Shown: piece by piece, positions 17,270-26,341 of the stretch
How the letters are laid out: each line of letters begins with the position of its first letter
Numbering within the stretch: the stretch's first letter is position 1
Assembly (NCBI RefSeq): GCF_001548035.1
Contig: NZ_AP014723.1
Location: 186,001 to 250,000 of the forward strand
DNA: 64,000 nt
Direction: 5' to 3'
DNA from: Sulfurospirillum sp. UCH001
GTDB lineage: Bacteria > Campylobacterota > Campylobacteria > Campylobacterales > Sulfurospirillaceae
The notes under the pieces: generated by a model
Databases searched by the model: none
Told to the model about the DNA's origin: nothing
The model's input: the letters and a program-made list of their open reading frames with translations, nothing else
Made by a program: the position numbers and the translations under genes

Positions 17270-18541
17270 ATGATCAAAGTTGGAATTATTGGTGTAGGAA
17301 CTGTTGGTAGCCATGTTGTTAAAATTTTACAAGAGAATGAAGATATTATTACAGCGCGCAGTGGCAAGAAAATTGTTCCTATTATAGGTGTCGTAAAAGA
17401 TACTACAAAAAAAAGGGATGTTAACATCTCTTTAAGTAGTGATGTAAATGACATTTTAGACAATCCTGAAATCGATGTTGTTGTCGAATTGATGGGGGGT
17501 GTAGATGAGGCTTATAAAATAGTCACAAAAGCACTTAAAAATAAAAAAGCCGTTGTTACAGCCAATAAAGCACTTTTGGCTTACCATCGTTATGAATTAC
17601 GTGATCTTGCAGGTTCAACTCCAATTGGCTATGAAGCCAGTGTTGCGGGTGGAATTCCGATTATCAAAGCACTTCGAGAAGGGCTTAGTGCCAATCATAT
17701 AGAAGCTATTAAAGGCATCATGAATGGTACGTGTAATTTTATTTTGACGAAAATGATGAATGAAAAAGCAGAGTTTGCAGATGTCTTAAAAGAAGCACAA
17801 GCACTAGGTTATGCAGAAGCTGATCCAACTTTTGATGTCGGTGGATTTGATGCAGCGCATAAATTGCTTATCTTAGCGAGTATTGCGTATGGAATTAATG
17901 TGAAGCCTGAAGAGATTCTCATTGAAGGTATTGAGAATATCAATAGTGAAGATATTTATTTTGCTAAAGAGTTTGGTTATAACATTAAGCTTTTGACAAT
18001 TGCGAAAAAAAGTGGCGATCAAGTCGAGCTTCGTGTCCATCCCGCTTTAGTCCCAACCAAGCAAATGATTGCAAAAGTAGATGGAGTCATGAATGGTATT
18101 AGTGTTATAGGTGACCGTGTAGGTGAAACCATGTATTATGGTCCAGGCGCAGGTGGAAGTGCAACAGCAAGCGCTGTTGTTTCAGATCTTATTGACATCG
18201 CTCGCCACACACAAAATTCACCAATGCTTGGGTTTATAAAACCTCTTGAAAAGAGCGGTTTAACACTCATGAATAGAGATGATATCTGTACACAATACTA
18301 TATACGTGTTACAGTGGCAGATAAAATAGGTGTCTTATCAAAAATTTCTGAAATTTTAGGCAAACATTCTATCTCTATTAGTAGCTTTTTACAAAAACAA
18401 GATGCTAAACGTGAAGAAAGCGCAGTACTGCTTTTTTCAACACATACGTGTAAAGAGAGTAATATTCAAAAAGCATTACACGAGCTTAGTGAACTAGAAT
18501 TTGTTGAACTCAAACCTGCTATGATTCGCATTGAGGCGTAA
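17270..18541 (+). CDS. hom: Homoserine dehydrogenase
   Basis: 423 residues. It reduces aspartate semialdehyde to homoserine for threonine and methionine synthesis. The NAD(P)-binding start VGIIGVGTVGSHV, ANKALLAYH, YEASVAGGIPIIKAL, GIMNGTCNFILTKM and AEADPTFDVGGFDAAHKL are present. The last 80 residues form an ACT domain (YYIRVTVADKIGVLSKISEI), so feedback inhibition, probably by threonine, is likely. Start three bases after alaC and one-base overlap (TAATG) with the next gene indicate an operon. Confidence 0.96.
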   Translation: MIKVGIIGVGTVGSHVVKILQENEDIITARSGKKIVPIIGVVKDTTKKRDVNISLSSDVNDILDNPEIDVVVELMGGVDEAYKIVTKALKNKKAVVTANKALLAYHRYELRDLAGSTPIGYEASVAGGIPIIKALREGLSANHIEAIKGIMNGTCNFILTKMMNEKAEFADVLKEAQALGYAEADPTFDVGGFDAAHKLLILASIAYGINVKPEEILIEGIENINSEDIYFAKEFGYNIKLLTIAKKSGDQVELRVHPALVPTKQMIAKVDGVMNGISVIGDRVGETMYYGPGAGGSATASAVVSDLIDIARHTQNSPMLGFIKPLEKSGLTLMNRDDICTQYYIRVTVADKIGVLSKISEILGKHSISISSFLQKQDAKREESAVLLFSTHTCKESNIQKALHELSELEFVELKPAMIRIEA

Positions 18542-18867
18542 TGAGTTTAAAAATAGGAAATGAGGCTGAAGATAAAGCCTCTTCCTATCTTCAAAAAAAA
18601 GGTTATACCATTCTTGAACGCAATTTTCACTCCAAGTTTGGTGAGATAGACATTATTGCGCAAAAAGAGAATGTCCTTCATTTTTGCGAAGTTAAATTTT
18701 CACAAAATTATGATCCAATTACGCGTATTACCTCTTCAAAAATGAATAAAATCATTAAAACAATCAACTATTATTTATTGACACATGCACATTCATGTGA
18801 TTATCAAATTGATGCAATTTTAGTTACACCAGAAAATATAGAGATAATAAAAAATATTAGTTACTAA
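18541..18867 (+). CDS. yraN: YraN/UPF0102 family endonuclease-like protein
   Basis: 108 residues, a minimal family member. GNEAEDKASSYLQKKGYTILERNF and FGEIDIIAQKENVLHFCEVKF match UPF0102, with the restriction-endonuclease-like E-D-ExK set (E in GNEAE, D in EIDII, E-V-K in CEVKF). A nuclease activity is suggested by the fold but the biological role is unsettled. ATG overlaps the hom stop by one base. Followed by a gap holding the trxA promoter. Confidence 0.85.
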   Translation: MSLKIGNEAEDKASSYLQKKGYTILERNFHSKFGEIDIIAQKENVLHFCEVKFSQNYDPITRITSSKMNKIIKTINYYLLTHAHSCDYQIDAILVTPENIEIIKNISY

Positions 18868-18911
18868 AAAAATAACTTTATGTGCTATGGTAATTTTAAA
18901 GTTAGAGTGAG

Positions 18912-18917
18912 TATAAT
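18912..18917 (+). promoter_or_regulatory. -10 promoter of trxA
   Basis: TATAAT at 18912-18917, in GTGAGTATAATTG, 36 bases before the trxA start, which has AGGGG as ribosome binding site. Confidence 0.6.
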
Positions 18918-18952
18918 TGATCATCTATAAAATAACGTTTTAGGGGAAAAAA

Positions 18953-19270
18953 ATGGGAAAATATTTAGAGTTAAATGCATCAAATTTTGATAGTACAGTA
19001 GCTGAGGGTGTTGCATTAGTAGATTTTTGGGCACCTTGGTGTGGACCTTGTCGTATGATTGCTCCAGTTATTGATGAATTAGCAGGCGATTTTGATGGTA
19101 AAGCAAAAATCTGTAAAGTGAATACAGATGAAGAGCAAGACGTGGCGATAAAATATGGCATTAGATCAATTCCTACAATCCTTTTCTTTAAAAATGGTGA
19201 ATTGGTCGATCAAATGATTGGTGCATCGTCTAAACAAGTTTTAGCTGATAAAATTAATTCACTTCTTTAA
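18953..19270 (+). CDS. trxA: Thioredoxin
   Basis: 105 residues, the full thioredoxin fold. The redox site WCGPC has its cysteines at positions 30 and 33, the cis-proline lies in SIPTILFF and the C terminus has a typical amphipathic helix. It reduces cytoplasmic disulfides, including those of the Bcp-type peroxidase encoded at 28910. Its reductase gene lies 115 bases downstream, with a strong hairpin between them. Confidence 0.97.
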   Translation: MGKYLELNASNFDSTVAEGVALVDFWAPWCGPCRMIAPVIDELAGDFDGKAKICKVNTDEEQDVAIKYGIRSIPTILFFKNGELVDQMIGASSKQVLADKINSLL

Positions 19271-19280
19271 TCAAAATTTC

Positions 19281-19306
19281 TCAAGGGAGTCGTTAGACTT
19301 CCTTGA
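19281..19306 (+). other. Strong hairpin between trxA and trxB
   Basis: TCAAGGGAGTC (19281-19291) pairs with GACTTCCTTGA (19296-19306), eleven pairs including one G-U, closed by GTTA. No T run follows, so it is a weak terminator candidate and may be an mRNA stabiliser or processing site. Confidence 0.6.
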
Positions 19307-19385
19307 CTGCAGTACCTCTTTTGGGCTATGAACATGATTTGTATAGCATGTCATTACTCAGTCTAAAAAAAGATAAGGAAAAATC

Positions 19386-20318
19386 ATGTTAGATCTAGCA
19401 ATTATTGGTGGTGGTCCAGCTGGCCTTAGTGCCGGATTATATGCAACACGTGGCGGCTTGAAAAACGTAGTAATGTTTGAAAAAGGTCTTCCTGGCGGAC
19501 AAATTACCAGTAGTAGTGAAATAGAAAATTATCCAGGAAGCGCAGAAATATTAAGTGGTTTAGATTTTATGGCGCCTTGGTCAGAACAGTGTATGCGTTT
19601 TGGTCTAAAACATGCAATGGAAGAGGTTACTAGAGTTTCTAAAAATAGCGATGGTACATTTCAAATCAGTCTAGCTGGTGGTAAAAGTGAACAGGCTAAA
19701 AGTGTTATTGTATGTACAGGTAGTACTCCTAAAAAAGCTAATTTTGAAGGCGAGGCTGAATTTTTTGGCAAAGGTGTAAGTACATGTGCAACATGTGATG
19801 GGTTTTTTTATAAAAATAGAGAAGTTGTAGCTCTTGGTGGTGGAGACACTGCCCTTGAAGAGGCTCTTTATCTTTCACATATTTGTTCAAAAGTCTATTT
19901 AGTTCATAGACGTGATACGTTTAGAGCAAGTCCAAGTACTATTGAAAAAGTTAAAAATAATCCTAAAATTGAACTTGTTTTGAATGTGAATGTTAAAAAA
20001 GCCTATGGTGATAAAATGGGCTTAAATGGCATTATTGTTGTAGATTCAGCGGGCAATGAAAGAGATATTGCTGTACCTGGTGTTTTTGTTTTTGTTGGAA
20101 TGAATGTTAATAATGCGATTTTAAAGCAAGAAGATGGAAGTTTCTTATGTGATATGGATGAGAATGGCAATGTTGTTGTTGATCTTAGTATGCATACTTC
20201 TGTTAAAGGTCTTTTTGCAGCAGGTGATTTAAGAATTAAAGCATCAAAACAAGTTGTGTGCGCAGCAGGAGATGGTGCGACTGCTGGTATTCAAGCATTA
20301 GAATATGTGAACCATTAA
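19386..20318 (+). CDS. trxB: Thioredoxin-disulfide reductase
   Basis: 310 residues, the short bacterial flavoprotein. FAD-binding [16 protein letters not shown] is at the N terminus, the redox CATC at 134-137, the NADPH-binding [13 protein letters not shown] after it, and AAGDLR near the C terminus for FAD. It passes electrons from NADPH to thioredoxin. AAGGAAAA precedes the ATG at 19386. Located just downstream of trxA, as in Campylobacter jejuni. Confidence 0.96.
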   Translation: MLDLAIIGGGPAGLSAGLYATRGGLKNVVMFEKGLPGGQITSSSEIENYPGSAEILSGLDFMAPWSEQCMRFGLKHAMEEVTRVSKNSDGTFQISLAGGKSEQAKSVIVCTGSTPKKANFEGEAEFFGKGVSTCATCDGFFYKNREVVALGGGDTALEEALYLSHICSKVYLVHRRDTFRASPSTIEKVKNNPKIELVLNVNVKKAYGDKMGLNGIIVVDSAGNERDIAVPGVFVFVGMNVNNAILKQEDGSFLCDMDENGNVVVDLSMHTSVKGLFAAGDLRIKASKQVVCAAGDGATAGIQALEYVNH

Positions 20319-20336
20319 GAAGAAGGAAAATTGAGA

Positions 20337-21104
20337 ATGATAAATGTTGGAATTCACGGCTCAACGGGTAGGGTAGGCAGACTACTCATTGATAACCTCC
20401 TCAAAGATAAAGAGGCAAAACCTCATGTTTTACATGCCATTGAAGATTTTGGCTTTACTACCCCAAAAGATGTAACGATTACCGATGATGTCAGTGCTCT
20501 TTTACAAAAAAGCGATGTTGTGATTGATTTTACTATCTCAATGGGAACAGAAACACTTTTAGAAAATGCTCTGAAACATCCAACACCTCTAGTAATTGGA
20601 ACAACAGGACTCAATGAGCATCAGCAAAACCTTTTAAAAGAAGCATCAAACAATATGCCTATTCTTTACTCGACAAATATGTCTTTAGGCGTTGCAGTAC
20701 TTAATCGTTTAGTAGAACTTGCTTCTAAAAGCCTCAGTGATTTTGACATTGAAATTGTAGAACAACATCACCGCTTTAAAAAAGATGCACCAAGTGGTAC
20801 AGCATTAACTCTTGGTGAACATGCTGCTCGAGGACGTGGACTTAATTTAGATGACGTACGTGTGAGTGGACGTAATGGACTTATCGGTGAAAGAACAAAA
20901 GATGAAATTGCCATTATGGCACTTCGTGGTGGTGATATCGTAGGACGTCATACCGTAGGATTTTATAATGATGGTGAATTTATTGAAATGAACCATACAG
21001 CAACCAGTCGTGATACCTTTGCTAAAGGCGCTATTAAAGCCGCAAAGTGGATCATTAATCAACCTAATGGTCTTTATACAATTAGCGACTGTTTAGGTCT
21101 TTAA
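20337..21104 (+). CDS. dapB: 4-hydroxy-tetrahydrodipicolinate reductase
   Basis: 255 residues. DapB carries out the NAD(P)H-dependent step toward diaminopimelate and lysine. GIHGSTGRVGRLL binds the cofactor, EIVEQHHRFKKDAPSGTA contains the substrate-binding catalytic motif, and the C-terminal domain ends with RGAIKAAKW-like sequence. ATG 20337 was preferred over TTG 20331 because AAGGA is nine bases upstream. It is followed after 19 bases by purF, the same order as in Campylobacter. Confidence 0.95.
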   Translation: MINVGIHGSTGRVGRLLIDNLLKDKEAKPHVLHAIEDFGFTTPKDVTITDDVSALLQKSDVVIDFTISMGTETLLENALKHPTPLVIGTTGLNEHQQNLLKEASNNMPILYSTNMSLGVAVLNRLVELASKSLSDFDIEIVEQHHRFKKDAPSGTALTLGEHAARGRGLNLDDVRVSGRNGLIGERTKDEIAIMALRGGDIVGRHTVGFYNDGEFIEMNHTATSRDTFAKGAIKAAKWIINQPNGLYTISDCLGL

Positions 21105-21123
21105 AAAAAGGTAATATAAATTT

Positions 21124-22461
21124 ATGTGTGCGATTGTTGGTGTATTTGATGTAAAACATGCTTCTAAAATAGCCTATTATGCTCTGTTCGCGATGCAACA
21201 TCGTGGTCAAGAGGCAACAGGTATCAGTGCCAGCGATGGCAAGAAAATTCGAACACTGAAAGACAATGGTTTAGTCACTGAAGTCTTTAATGAAGAAAAA
21301 CTATCCTTCTTGCATGGTGATATGGCGATAGGACATAACCGCTATTCTACAGCAGGTAGTGACTCTGTAAGAGATGCTCAGCCCGTTGCTGCCAGTTATA
21401 AACTAGGAGATATTTCTATTGTTCACAATGGAAATCTTATCAATAAACACGAAGTAAGAAGTAAATTGGTTGAGCAAGGTGCAATATTCCAGTCATCGAT
21501 GGATACGGAAAATATTATTCATCTTATCGCTCGCTCTCAACAAGGTAAACTCAAAGCTCGTATTATTGAAGCACTAAATGTTATCAAAGGTGCTTACTGT
21601 CTTTTGATTCAAAGCCGATCTAAAATGTTTGCCGTGCGTGATCGTTATGGTGTACGTCCCCTATCGATTGGCAAGATGAAAGAGGGTGGATACATTGTTG
21701 CAAGTGAAACGTGTGCACTTGATCTTGTAGATGCTGAGTTTGTAAGAGATGTTAGACCTGGTGAAATGATTATCTTCCAACATGGAAAAGAAGAGTTTGA
21801 AAGTATTCAACTTTTTGAGCCTGATCCGCATATTTGTGCTTTTGAATTTATCTATTTTGCAAGACCTGATAGTGTTATTGAGGGTAAAAACGTTTATTCT
21901 GTACGTAAAAAAATGGGCATGAAGCTAGCAGAACTCGCTCCTGTGGATGCTGATTTTGTTATTCCTGTACCTGATAGTGGTGTAAGTGCGGCTCTTGGGT
22001 ATGCACAAGCAAGTGGAATTCCTTTTGAAATGGCTATTGTGCGAAACCATTATGTTGGAAGAACATTTATTGAACCTACGCAAGCAGTACGTGATCTTAA
22101 AGTAAAGCTCAAACTCTCACCTATTCATAAAGTCTTAGAGGGCAAAAAAATCGTTGTCATCGATGATAGTATTGTAAGAGGTACAACATCACGACAGATT
22201 GTTAAAATGCTTAAACGTGCTGGTGCTGCTGAAGTACATATGCGTATTGCAGCTCCTACAATCGAACATCCTTGTTTATATGGAATTGATACACCAAGCT
22301 ATAAAGAGCTTATTAGTGCTAATAAAAACGTTGAAGAAGTCAGAGAATACATTGAAGCAGATTCGCTCGCATTCTTAAGTATTGATGCGCTTAAAGAGAG
22401 CATTGGGAATGATATGAACTATTCATTGGTTAGTTTTGATGGAAACTATTTCATTAAATAA
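21124..22461 (+). CDS. purF: Amidophosphoribosyltransferase
   Basis: 445 residues. PurF makes phosphoribosylamine from PRPP and glutamine, the first committed purine step. The glutaminase nucleophile is Cys-2 exposed after removal of Met (MCAIVGVF), followed by HRGQEATG and GHNRYSTAG. The PRPP-binding loop is in KIVVIDDSIVRGTTSRQIV. No propeptide precedes the cysteine, unlike the Bacillus-type enzyme. Its stop overlaps the next ATG by one base. Confidence 0.97.
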   Translation: MCAIVGVFDVKHASKIAYYALFAMQHRGQEATGISASDGKKIRTLKDNGLVTEVFNEEKLSFLHGDMAIGHNRYSTAGSDSVRDAQPVAASYKLGDISIVHNGNLINKHEVRSKLVEQGAIFQSSMDTENIIHLIARSQQGKLKARIIEALNVIKGAYCLLIQSRSKMFAVRDRYGVRPLSIGKMKEGGYIVASETCALDLVDAEFVRDVRPGEMIIFQHGKEEFESIQLFEPDPHICAFEFIYFARPDSVIEGKNVYSVRKKMGMKLAELAPVDADFVIPVPDSGVSAALGYAQASGIPFEMAIVRNHYVGRTFIEPTQAVRDLKVKLKLSPIHKVLEGKKIVVIDDSIVRGTTSRQIVKMLKRAGAAEVHMRIAAPTIEHPCLYGIDTPSYKELISANKNVEEVREYIEADSLAFLSIDALKESIGNDMNYSLVSFDGNYFIK

Positions 22462-23414
22462 TGCGCGAGATTTTAACCGCAGGACGGTATTTTAGGAGAA
22501 AATTTGGGGAAAATGTCTATAAAATCCCCATTTCTATCTCTGGATTTACCTGCCCAAATATTGATGGAACCGTAGCTCGTGGGGGTTGTGTTTTTTGTGA
22601 GAACGAATCATTCAGTCCCAATTTAGAGCATAATCAACCTAAACGATTCTTTCTCAATCCAACATCTGAAAATCCTTATTTGAATTTTCAACTTATCCAG
22701 CTTGAAGCCCAATACAAAAAAACAAAAGCTGTACTCACTAAGAAATTTGGTGCGAAAAAATTTATTATTTATTTTCAATCCTTTACCAATACCTATGCAC
22801 CATTGGACACACTCAAAGCACTTTATACAAAAGCATTAAGCTTCGAGGGTGTTGTTGGACTGAGTATTGGTACGCGTACAGATAGTATTACCGAAGAAGT
22901 CATTACTTATTTGGCTGAACTTTCTAAAGAGCGTGAGATATGGGTAGAGTATGGTATACAATCTTCTTCCGATGAAACATTAAAACGAATTAACCGTGGG
23001 CATGATAGTAGTAATATTGAAAAATATATCAATTTAACACATCAATATGGGTTAAAGATGTGTGCGCATGTTATTTTTGGACTTCCTGGTGAAACACCTC
23101 AGATGGCGTTAGAGAGTGTTAAATTTGCACTGAGACTGGGTGTGCATTCTTTTAAATTTCATCCACTGTATGTTGTGAAACGTACTGCATTAGCAAATGA
23201 TTTCAACCGAGGGGAGTTCACTCCTATCTCTGAAGAGTGTTATATTCAAACATTGATTGAGGCAATTAAACTCTTACCTGAAGATGTTATGCTACAACGT
23301 GTTAGTGCAGGCATTGAAGATGATACACTTCTCTCACCAGCATGGTGCTATACCAAACATCAACAGATGTTTAATATCCGTGAAGCGCTCAAAAAAGAGG
23401 GATTGGCTTACTAA
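22461..23414 (+). CDS. Radical SAM protein of the YhcC family
   Basis: 317 residues. The cluster motif is a wide CxxxxxxxxCxxC type (CPNIDGTVARGGCVFC), the feature that defines the YhcC/TIGR01212 group, followed by YFQSFTNTYAP, GLSIGTRTDS, WVEYGIQSS and HVIFGLPGET. The reaction is not established as far as I know. One-base overlap with purF suggests an operon. It converges with the hisIE operon; the two stops are only six bases apart with a weak six-pair stem over them. Confidence 0.9.
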   Translation: MREILTAGRYFRRKFGENVYKIPISISGFTCPNIDGTVARGGCVFCENESFSPNLEHNQPKRFFLNPTSENPYLNFQLIQLEAQYKKTKAVLTKKFGAKKFIIYFQSFTNTYAPLDTLKALYTKALSFEGVVGLSIGTRTDSITEEVITYLAELSKEREIWVEYGIQSSSDETLKRINRGHDSSNIEKYINLTHQYGLKMCAHVIFGLPGETPQMALESVKFALRLGVHSFKFHPLYVVKRTALANDFNRGEFTPISEECYIQTLIEAIKLLPEDVMLQRVSAGIEDDTLLSPAWCYTKHQQMFNIREALKKEGLAY

Positions 23415-23420
23415 TTTATA

Positions 23421-23963
23421 TTAGTGACAAAAAAGCTCGTAGCGTGTGTACGGTTTAGCGTAAGAAGATGGATAGCGCATAAAAATAGTAAAGTTGCGCA
23501 TTTCTCCCGTATGTAAGTTTTCTGCAATCACAAACTCTTTAGTGGTTTCAACGGTAGGGCTTTTCTCCCCCCAATTAAAAAGATTGTCTAATGCAGATTT
23601 TGGAACAAATATGGCAGAGTCTGCTCCAATTTTCTCAAGCGAATCATTGGCTATTTTGACTTCTAAAACGCACTGTCCTATTTTAAAATTCCCAATATTG
23701 CGTATTTGTCCTGAAATAGAAAAAGATTCATTGATGAGGACTTTTTTTTGGACAACATTCTCAAGGCGAGCAATTTTTGTGTATTTATCGATTCCGTAAA
23801 TAGTAAAAATAGCAAAAATGGTCATAATAAAAAGTGTTGCAAGAATTGGAGCTAGAAGAGAACTTTTACCATCATGATTACGAACACTCAAGACAATAAT
23901 TAAAATAGTAAGTAAGCCAATAACAATAACAGCAAACCAATGGAGTATTGTAAAATAGGTCAA
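23421..23963 (-). CDS. Uncharacterised membrane-anchored protein, paralogue of the preceding gene (possible DUF2393)
   Basis: 180 residues: two hydrophobic helices (about 4-26 and 37-58) then a beta-rich domain with FSISGQIRNIGNFKIGQCVLEVKI and a terminal Cys-His. It shares layout with the neighbour at 23974-24510: the same helix pair, a G-x-I-x-N-x strand, and an end of the form RY...E-x-C. I read them as tandem paralogues. Similar pairs are annotated DUF2393 in this phylum, recalled with moderate certainty. Function unknown. Last gene of the ilvE-SPFH-hisIE run. Confidence 0.65.
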   Translation of the reverse strand: MTYFTILHWFAVIVIGLLTILIIVLSVRNHDGKSSLLAPILATLFIMTIFAIFTIYGIDKYTKIARLENVVQKKVLINESFSISGQIRNIGNFKIGQCVLEVKIANDSLEKIGADSAIFVPKSALDNLFNWGEKSPTVETTKEFVIAENLHTGEMRNFTIFMRYPSSYAKPYTRYELFCH

Positions 23964-23973
23964 TAGAGCTCCT

Positions 23974-24510
23974 TTAGTAGCATTCCGCTTTCAGCGTTGC
24001 ATTTACATCGCCGTTGTATCTAAAATCTTCAAAGACACTTTGAAAGTCTAAAGAGCCTTCTTTAGGGAGATTTTCTTTAACGAATATCGACTGATTGGCA
24101 ATCGGCTTTAGTTTATTAATAAAGGCTTTCAACCCTTGTGTAGCAACTTGTTTGTAAACAAAAGTTTGAACCAAACAGATAGTGAAATCTTTTTGAGAAG
24201 CGTTGTATATAGTTCCTTCAACGATTAACGAATCAGAAAACGTTAATTTTTTAACCATATTGACTTCTGTTGTTGTTGGTCGTATCGTTTCACCCAATTT
24301 GATTTTAATAAAAAAAGGTGAAACGACTAATAAAATCAGTGCAAATATGATCAGTAGAAGCGAGGCTACTGCTGAGCGTTTAGCAATAAGACTTGCTAAT
24401 ATAATGAGCACTAAGAAGGTAAAAATGAGCCAGCCAAATGCCAAATAATCATATAGACCAAAATGTTTTATATAGGTCAATAGTGATAATTTGATGGCAT
24501 CAGTGTTCAT
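23974..24510 (-). CDS. Uncharacterised membrane-anchored protein (possible DUF2393)
   Basis: 178 residues: an N-terminal helix pair (about 22-42 and 48-69) and a C-terminal beta-rich domain starting near [24 protein letters not shown] and ending [16 protein letters not shown]. The domain probably lies in the periplasm because the chain returns after two helices only if the N terminus is also outside; topology is therefore uncertain. The ATG overlaps the end of hisIE by 11 bases. Ten bases separate it from its likely paralogue downstream. Confidence 0.65.
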   Translation of the reverse strand: MNTDAIKLSLLTYIKHFGLYDYLAFGWLIFTFLVLIILASLIAKRSAVASLLLIIFALILLVVSPFFIKIKLGETIRPTTTEVNMVKKLTFSDSLIVEGTIYNASQKDFTICLVQTFVYKQVATQGLKAFINKLKPIANQSIFVKENLPKEGSLDFQSVFEDFRYNGDVNATLKAECY

Positions 24511-25183
24511 TGCGGCTATTTTTCTCCTCTATACCACTTAAACCAAAGCGTCTTTCAAGTTCTTTAGAAATGAGTGATGGATGAATGTTCTTTGCACCTA
24601 ATGCAACAAGAGCATGGAACATAAGATCAGCAGCTTCGTAAATAATTTCTTTATTATCGTTATCTTTGCATGCAAAACAAAATTCTCCAGCTTCTTCAAC
24701 CACTTTTTTTAAAATGCTATTATCACCTTTTTGAAGTAAAGAGGCAACATAGGAGCTTTTCGGATCTGCATGTTTACGTTCTTGAATAATATGATAAATT
24801 TTATCACTAATGGAGTATGCAGGGATATCTTTAGCAGATTCCTTAGGAGCTTCTTCAACATCAATACGGTTAAAAAAGCATGAGCTTCGTCCTGTATGGC
24901 ATGCAACGCCTTCTTGTTCAACTTTAAGAAGCAAGGTATCACTATCGCAGTCGAGATAAGCCTCTTTTACATGTTGAATATGCCCACTGGTTTCACCTTT
25001 TTTCCAAAGGCTTTCACGACTTCTAGAATAGTAGTGTGCAAGACCTGTTTGCAGAGTCAAAGAGAGCGCTTCTTCGTTCATATAAGCCAACATTAGCACT
25101 TCTCCACTCTTTGCATCCTGTGCAATGACAGGAAGCAAAGGTGTTTTATTCCAATTGATAGAATTTAAAAGTGAAGAACTCAT
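24500..25183 (-). CDS. hisI: Bifunctional phosphoribosyl-AMP cyclohydrolase / phosphoribosyl-ATP pyrophosphatase
   Basis: 227 residues, a HisIE fusion carrying histidine-pathway steps two and three. The HisI part (about 1-115) has [25 protein letters not shown] with metal-binding Asp/Cys residues and [10 protein letters not shown]. The HisE part (about 130-215) has [16 protein letters not shown] and [14 protein letters not shown]. The ATG overlaps the SPFH gene stop by four bases (ATGA), so the two are coupled although their functions are unrelated. HisC for the same pathway lies 36 kb away. Confidence 0.95.
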   Translation of the reverse strand: MSSSLLNSINWNKTPLLPVIAQDAKSGEVLMLAYMNEEALSLTLQTGLAHYYSRSRESLWKKGETSGHIQHVKEAYLDCDSDTLLLKVEQEGVACHTGRSSCFFNRIDVEEAPKESAKDIPAYSISDKIYHIIQERKHADPKSSYVASLLQKGDNSILKKVVEEAGEFCFACKDNDNKEIIYEAADLMFHALVALGAKNIHPSLISKELERRFGLSGIEEKNSRNEH

Positions 25184-26274
25184 TTGGCTACACTAACTGC
25201 TTTTTGGCTATCTTTAGTATCTACCCAGATATTTGGGACTGCCCCGCCAGGTGTTAGGAAAATCTTTGCATCTTTGTTTTCACGAAGAGCTTCGTTGAAT
25301 TTACCTTGAACTTCGATTTGACGTAAGTTCAGAAGAGATCCTGAAATACTTTCAGAGATTTTTTTATTCGCATATGCTTCAGCATCAGCTTCGATTTTTA
25401 CAGCATTAGCTTGACCTTGAGCATTAATCTCTCTAGCTTTAGCTTGACCCTCAGCTTCTGCAGCACGTTTTAAAGCTTCTTGATTTGCTTTTTCAACTTC
25501 ATACTTTGTACGCTCAACTTCTTGTCGTGCTACTTGAACACGCTCAATTTGCTCTTTAATTTTGACAGGAAGCACAATTTCACGAAGTTGTACAGTAAGA
25601 AGTTCAACAGGTTGACCTGGTTGTGCATCAATGGCTTTACGAATACCTTCTTCGATGTTTACTGCAATTTCATTACGTTTTTGTGGAAGTTCTTCAGCGT
25701 TAAATTTACCAACAACACTACGTGTGACATCACGAACAACAGGGTTAATGATTTTATCTTCCCATGACATACCCCATGTTGCAATCGTTTGAGGTGCCGT
25801 TGCAGGTTCTAGTTTGTATTGAACGGTGAGTTCGATGGACACAGGTAAACCTCTTGCATCAAGAACCGAGATAGCTGCATTACGTTTAATGCCAGAACCT
25901 CTTTGAATCACTTCACCCAAATCTTCGCTTGAGGAGTAGTTCATAATGCGTACTTTTGTATCAACAATAAAGACTTGTTGAATAAAAGGAATAAAAAGGT
26001 GGAAACCTGGCTCCATCGGTGTTGGTTGAAACTTACCAGTGGTTGCTTTAATACCCATCTCTCCTGAGTTAATAATCACAAAAGGTTTTGCGATAACTGC
26101 AATAACAACAATGGCAATGAGCACATACAATAAGCCTGCCTTTTTACCAAGGTTTTTCATAAAATCAGGAGGATCCATATTGAAAGGTGTGCGATTGTCG
26201 TTATCGTTTCCACCGTTATTTCCACTTCCTCCACTGTTTTTCTTTTTAAAATAATCGTTCAAATCTGCTGGCAT
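25180..26274 (-). CDS. SPFH/Band 7 (prohibitin-like) membrane protein
   Basis: 364 residues. A short cytoplasmic Gly/Asn-rich N terminus ([15 protein letters not shown]), similar in style to HflK, precedes one transmembrane helix (about 45-65) and the SPFH domain (about 66-240). A long alanine/glutamate-rich coiled coil (about 225-310, [20 protein letters not shown]) follows. Such proteins form oligomeric membrane cages and often modulate FtsH. No NfeD-type partner is next to it. ATG 26274 has AAGGA at good distance and was preferred over 26292. In Campylobacter jejuni the same gene also neighbours ilvE. Confidence 0.88.
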   Translation of the reverse strand: MPADLNDYFKKKNSGGSGNNGGNDNDNRTPFNMDPPDFMKNLGKKAGLLYVLIAIVVIAVIAKPFVIINSGEMGIKATTGKFQPTPMEPGFHLFIPFIQQVFIVDTKVRIMNYSSSEDLGEVIQRGSGIKRNAAISVLDARGLPVSIELTVQYKLEPATAPQTIATWGMSWEDKIINPVVRDVTRSVVGKFNAEELPQKRNEIAVNIEEGIRKAIDAQPGQPVELLTVQLREIVLPVKIKEQIERVQVARQEVERTKYEVEKANQEALKRAAEAEGQAKAREINAQGQANAVKIEADAEAYANKKISESISGSLLNLRQIEVQGKFNEALRENKDAKIFLTPGGAVPNIWVDTKDSQKAVSVAK

Positions 26275-26301
26275 AATTTTCCTTCGGTTCAATTTTAATA
26301 C

Positions 26302-26325
26302 GGTTTTTGAGCAAAGCCAAAAACC
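26302..26325 (-). other. Hairpin between ilvE and the SPFH gene
   Basis: GGTTTTTG and CAAAAACC (26302-26309 and 26318-26325) form an eight-pair stem in the 67-base gap. The transcript has no T run after the stem, so it may only weaken or process read-through between the two genes. Confidence 0.45.
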
Positions 26326-26341
26326 TACGCGCCACTAGGGC

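Noticed and set aside
23410-23425. Six-pair palindrome between yhcC-like gene and the minus-strand paralogue
   Set aside because: Too short and A+T-only to call a terminator with confidence.
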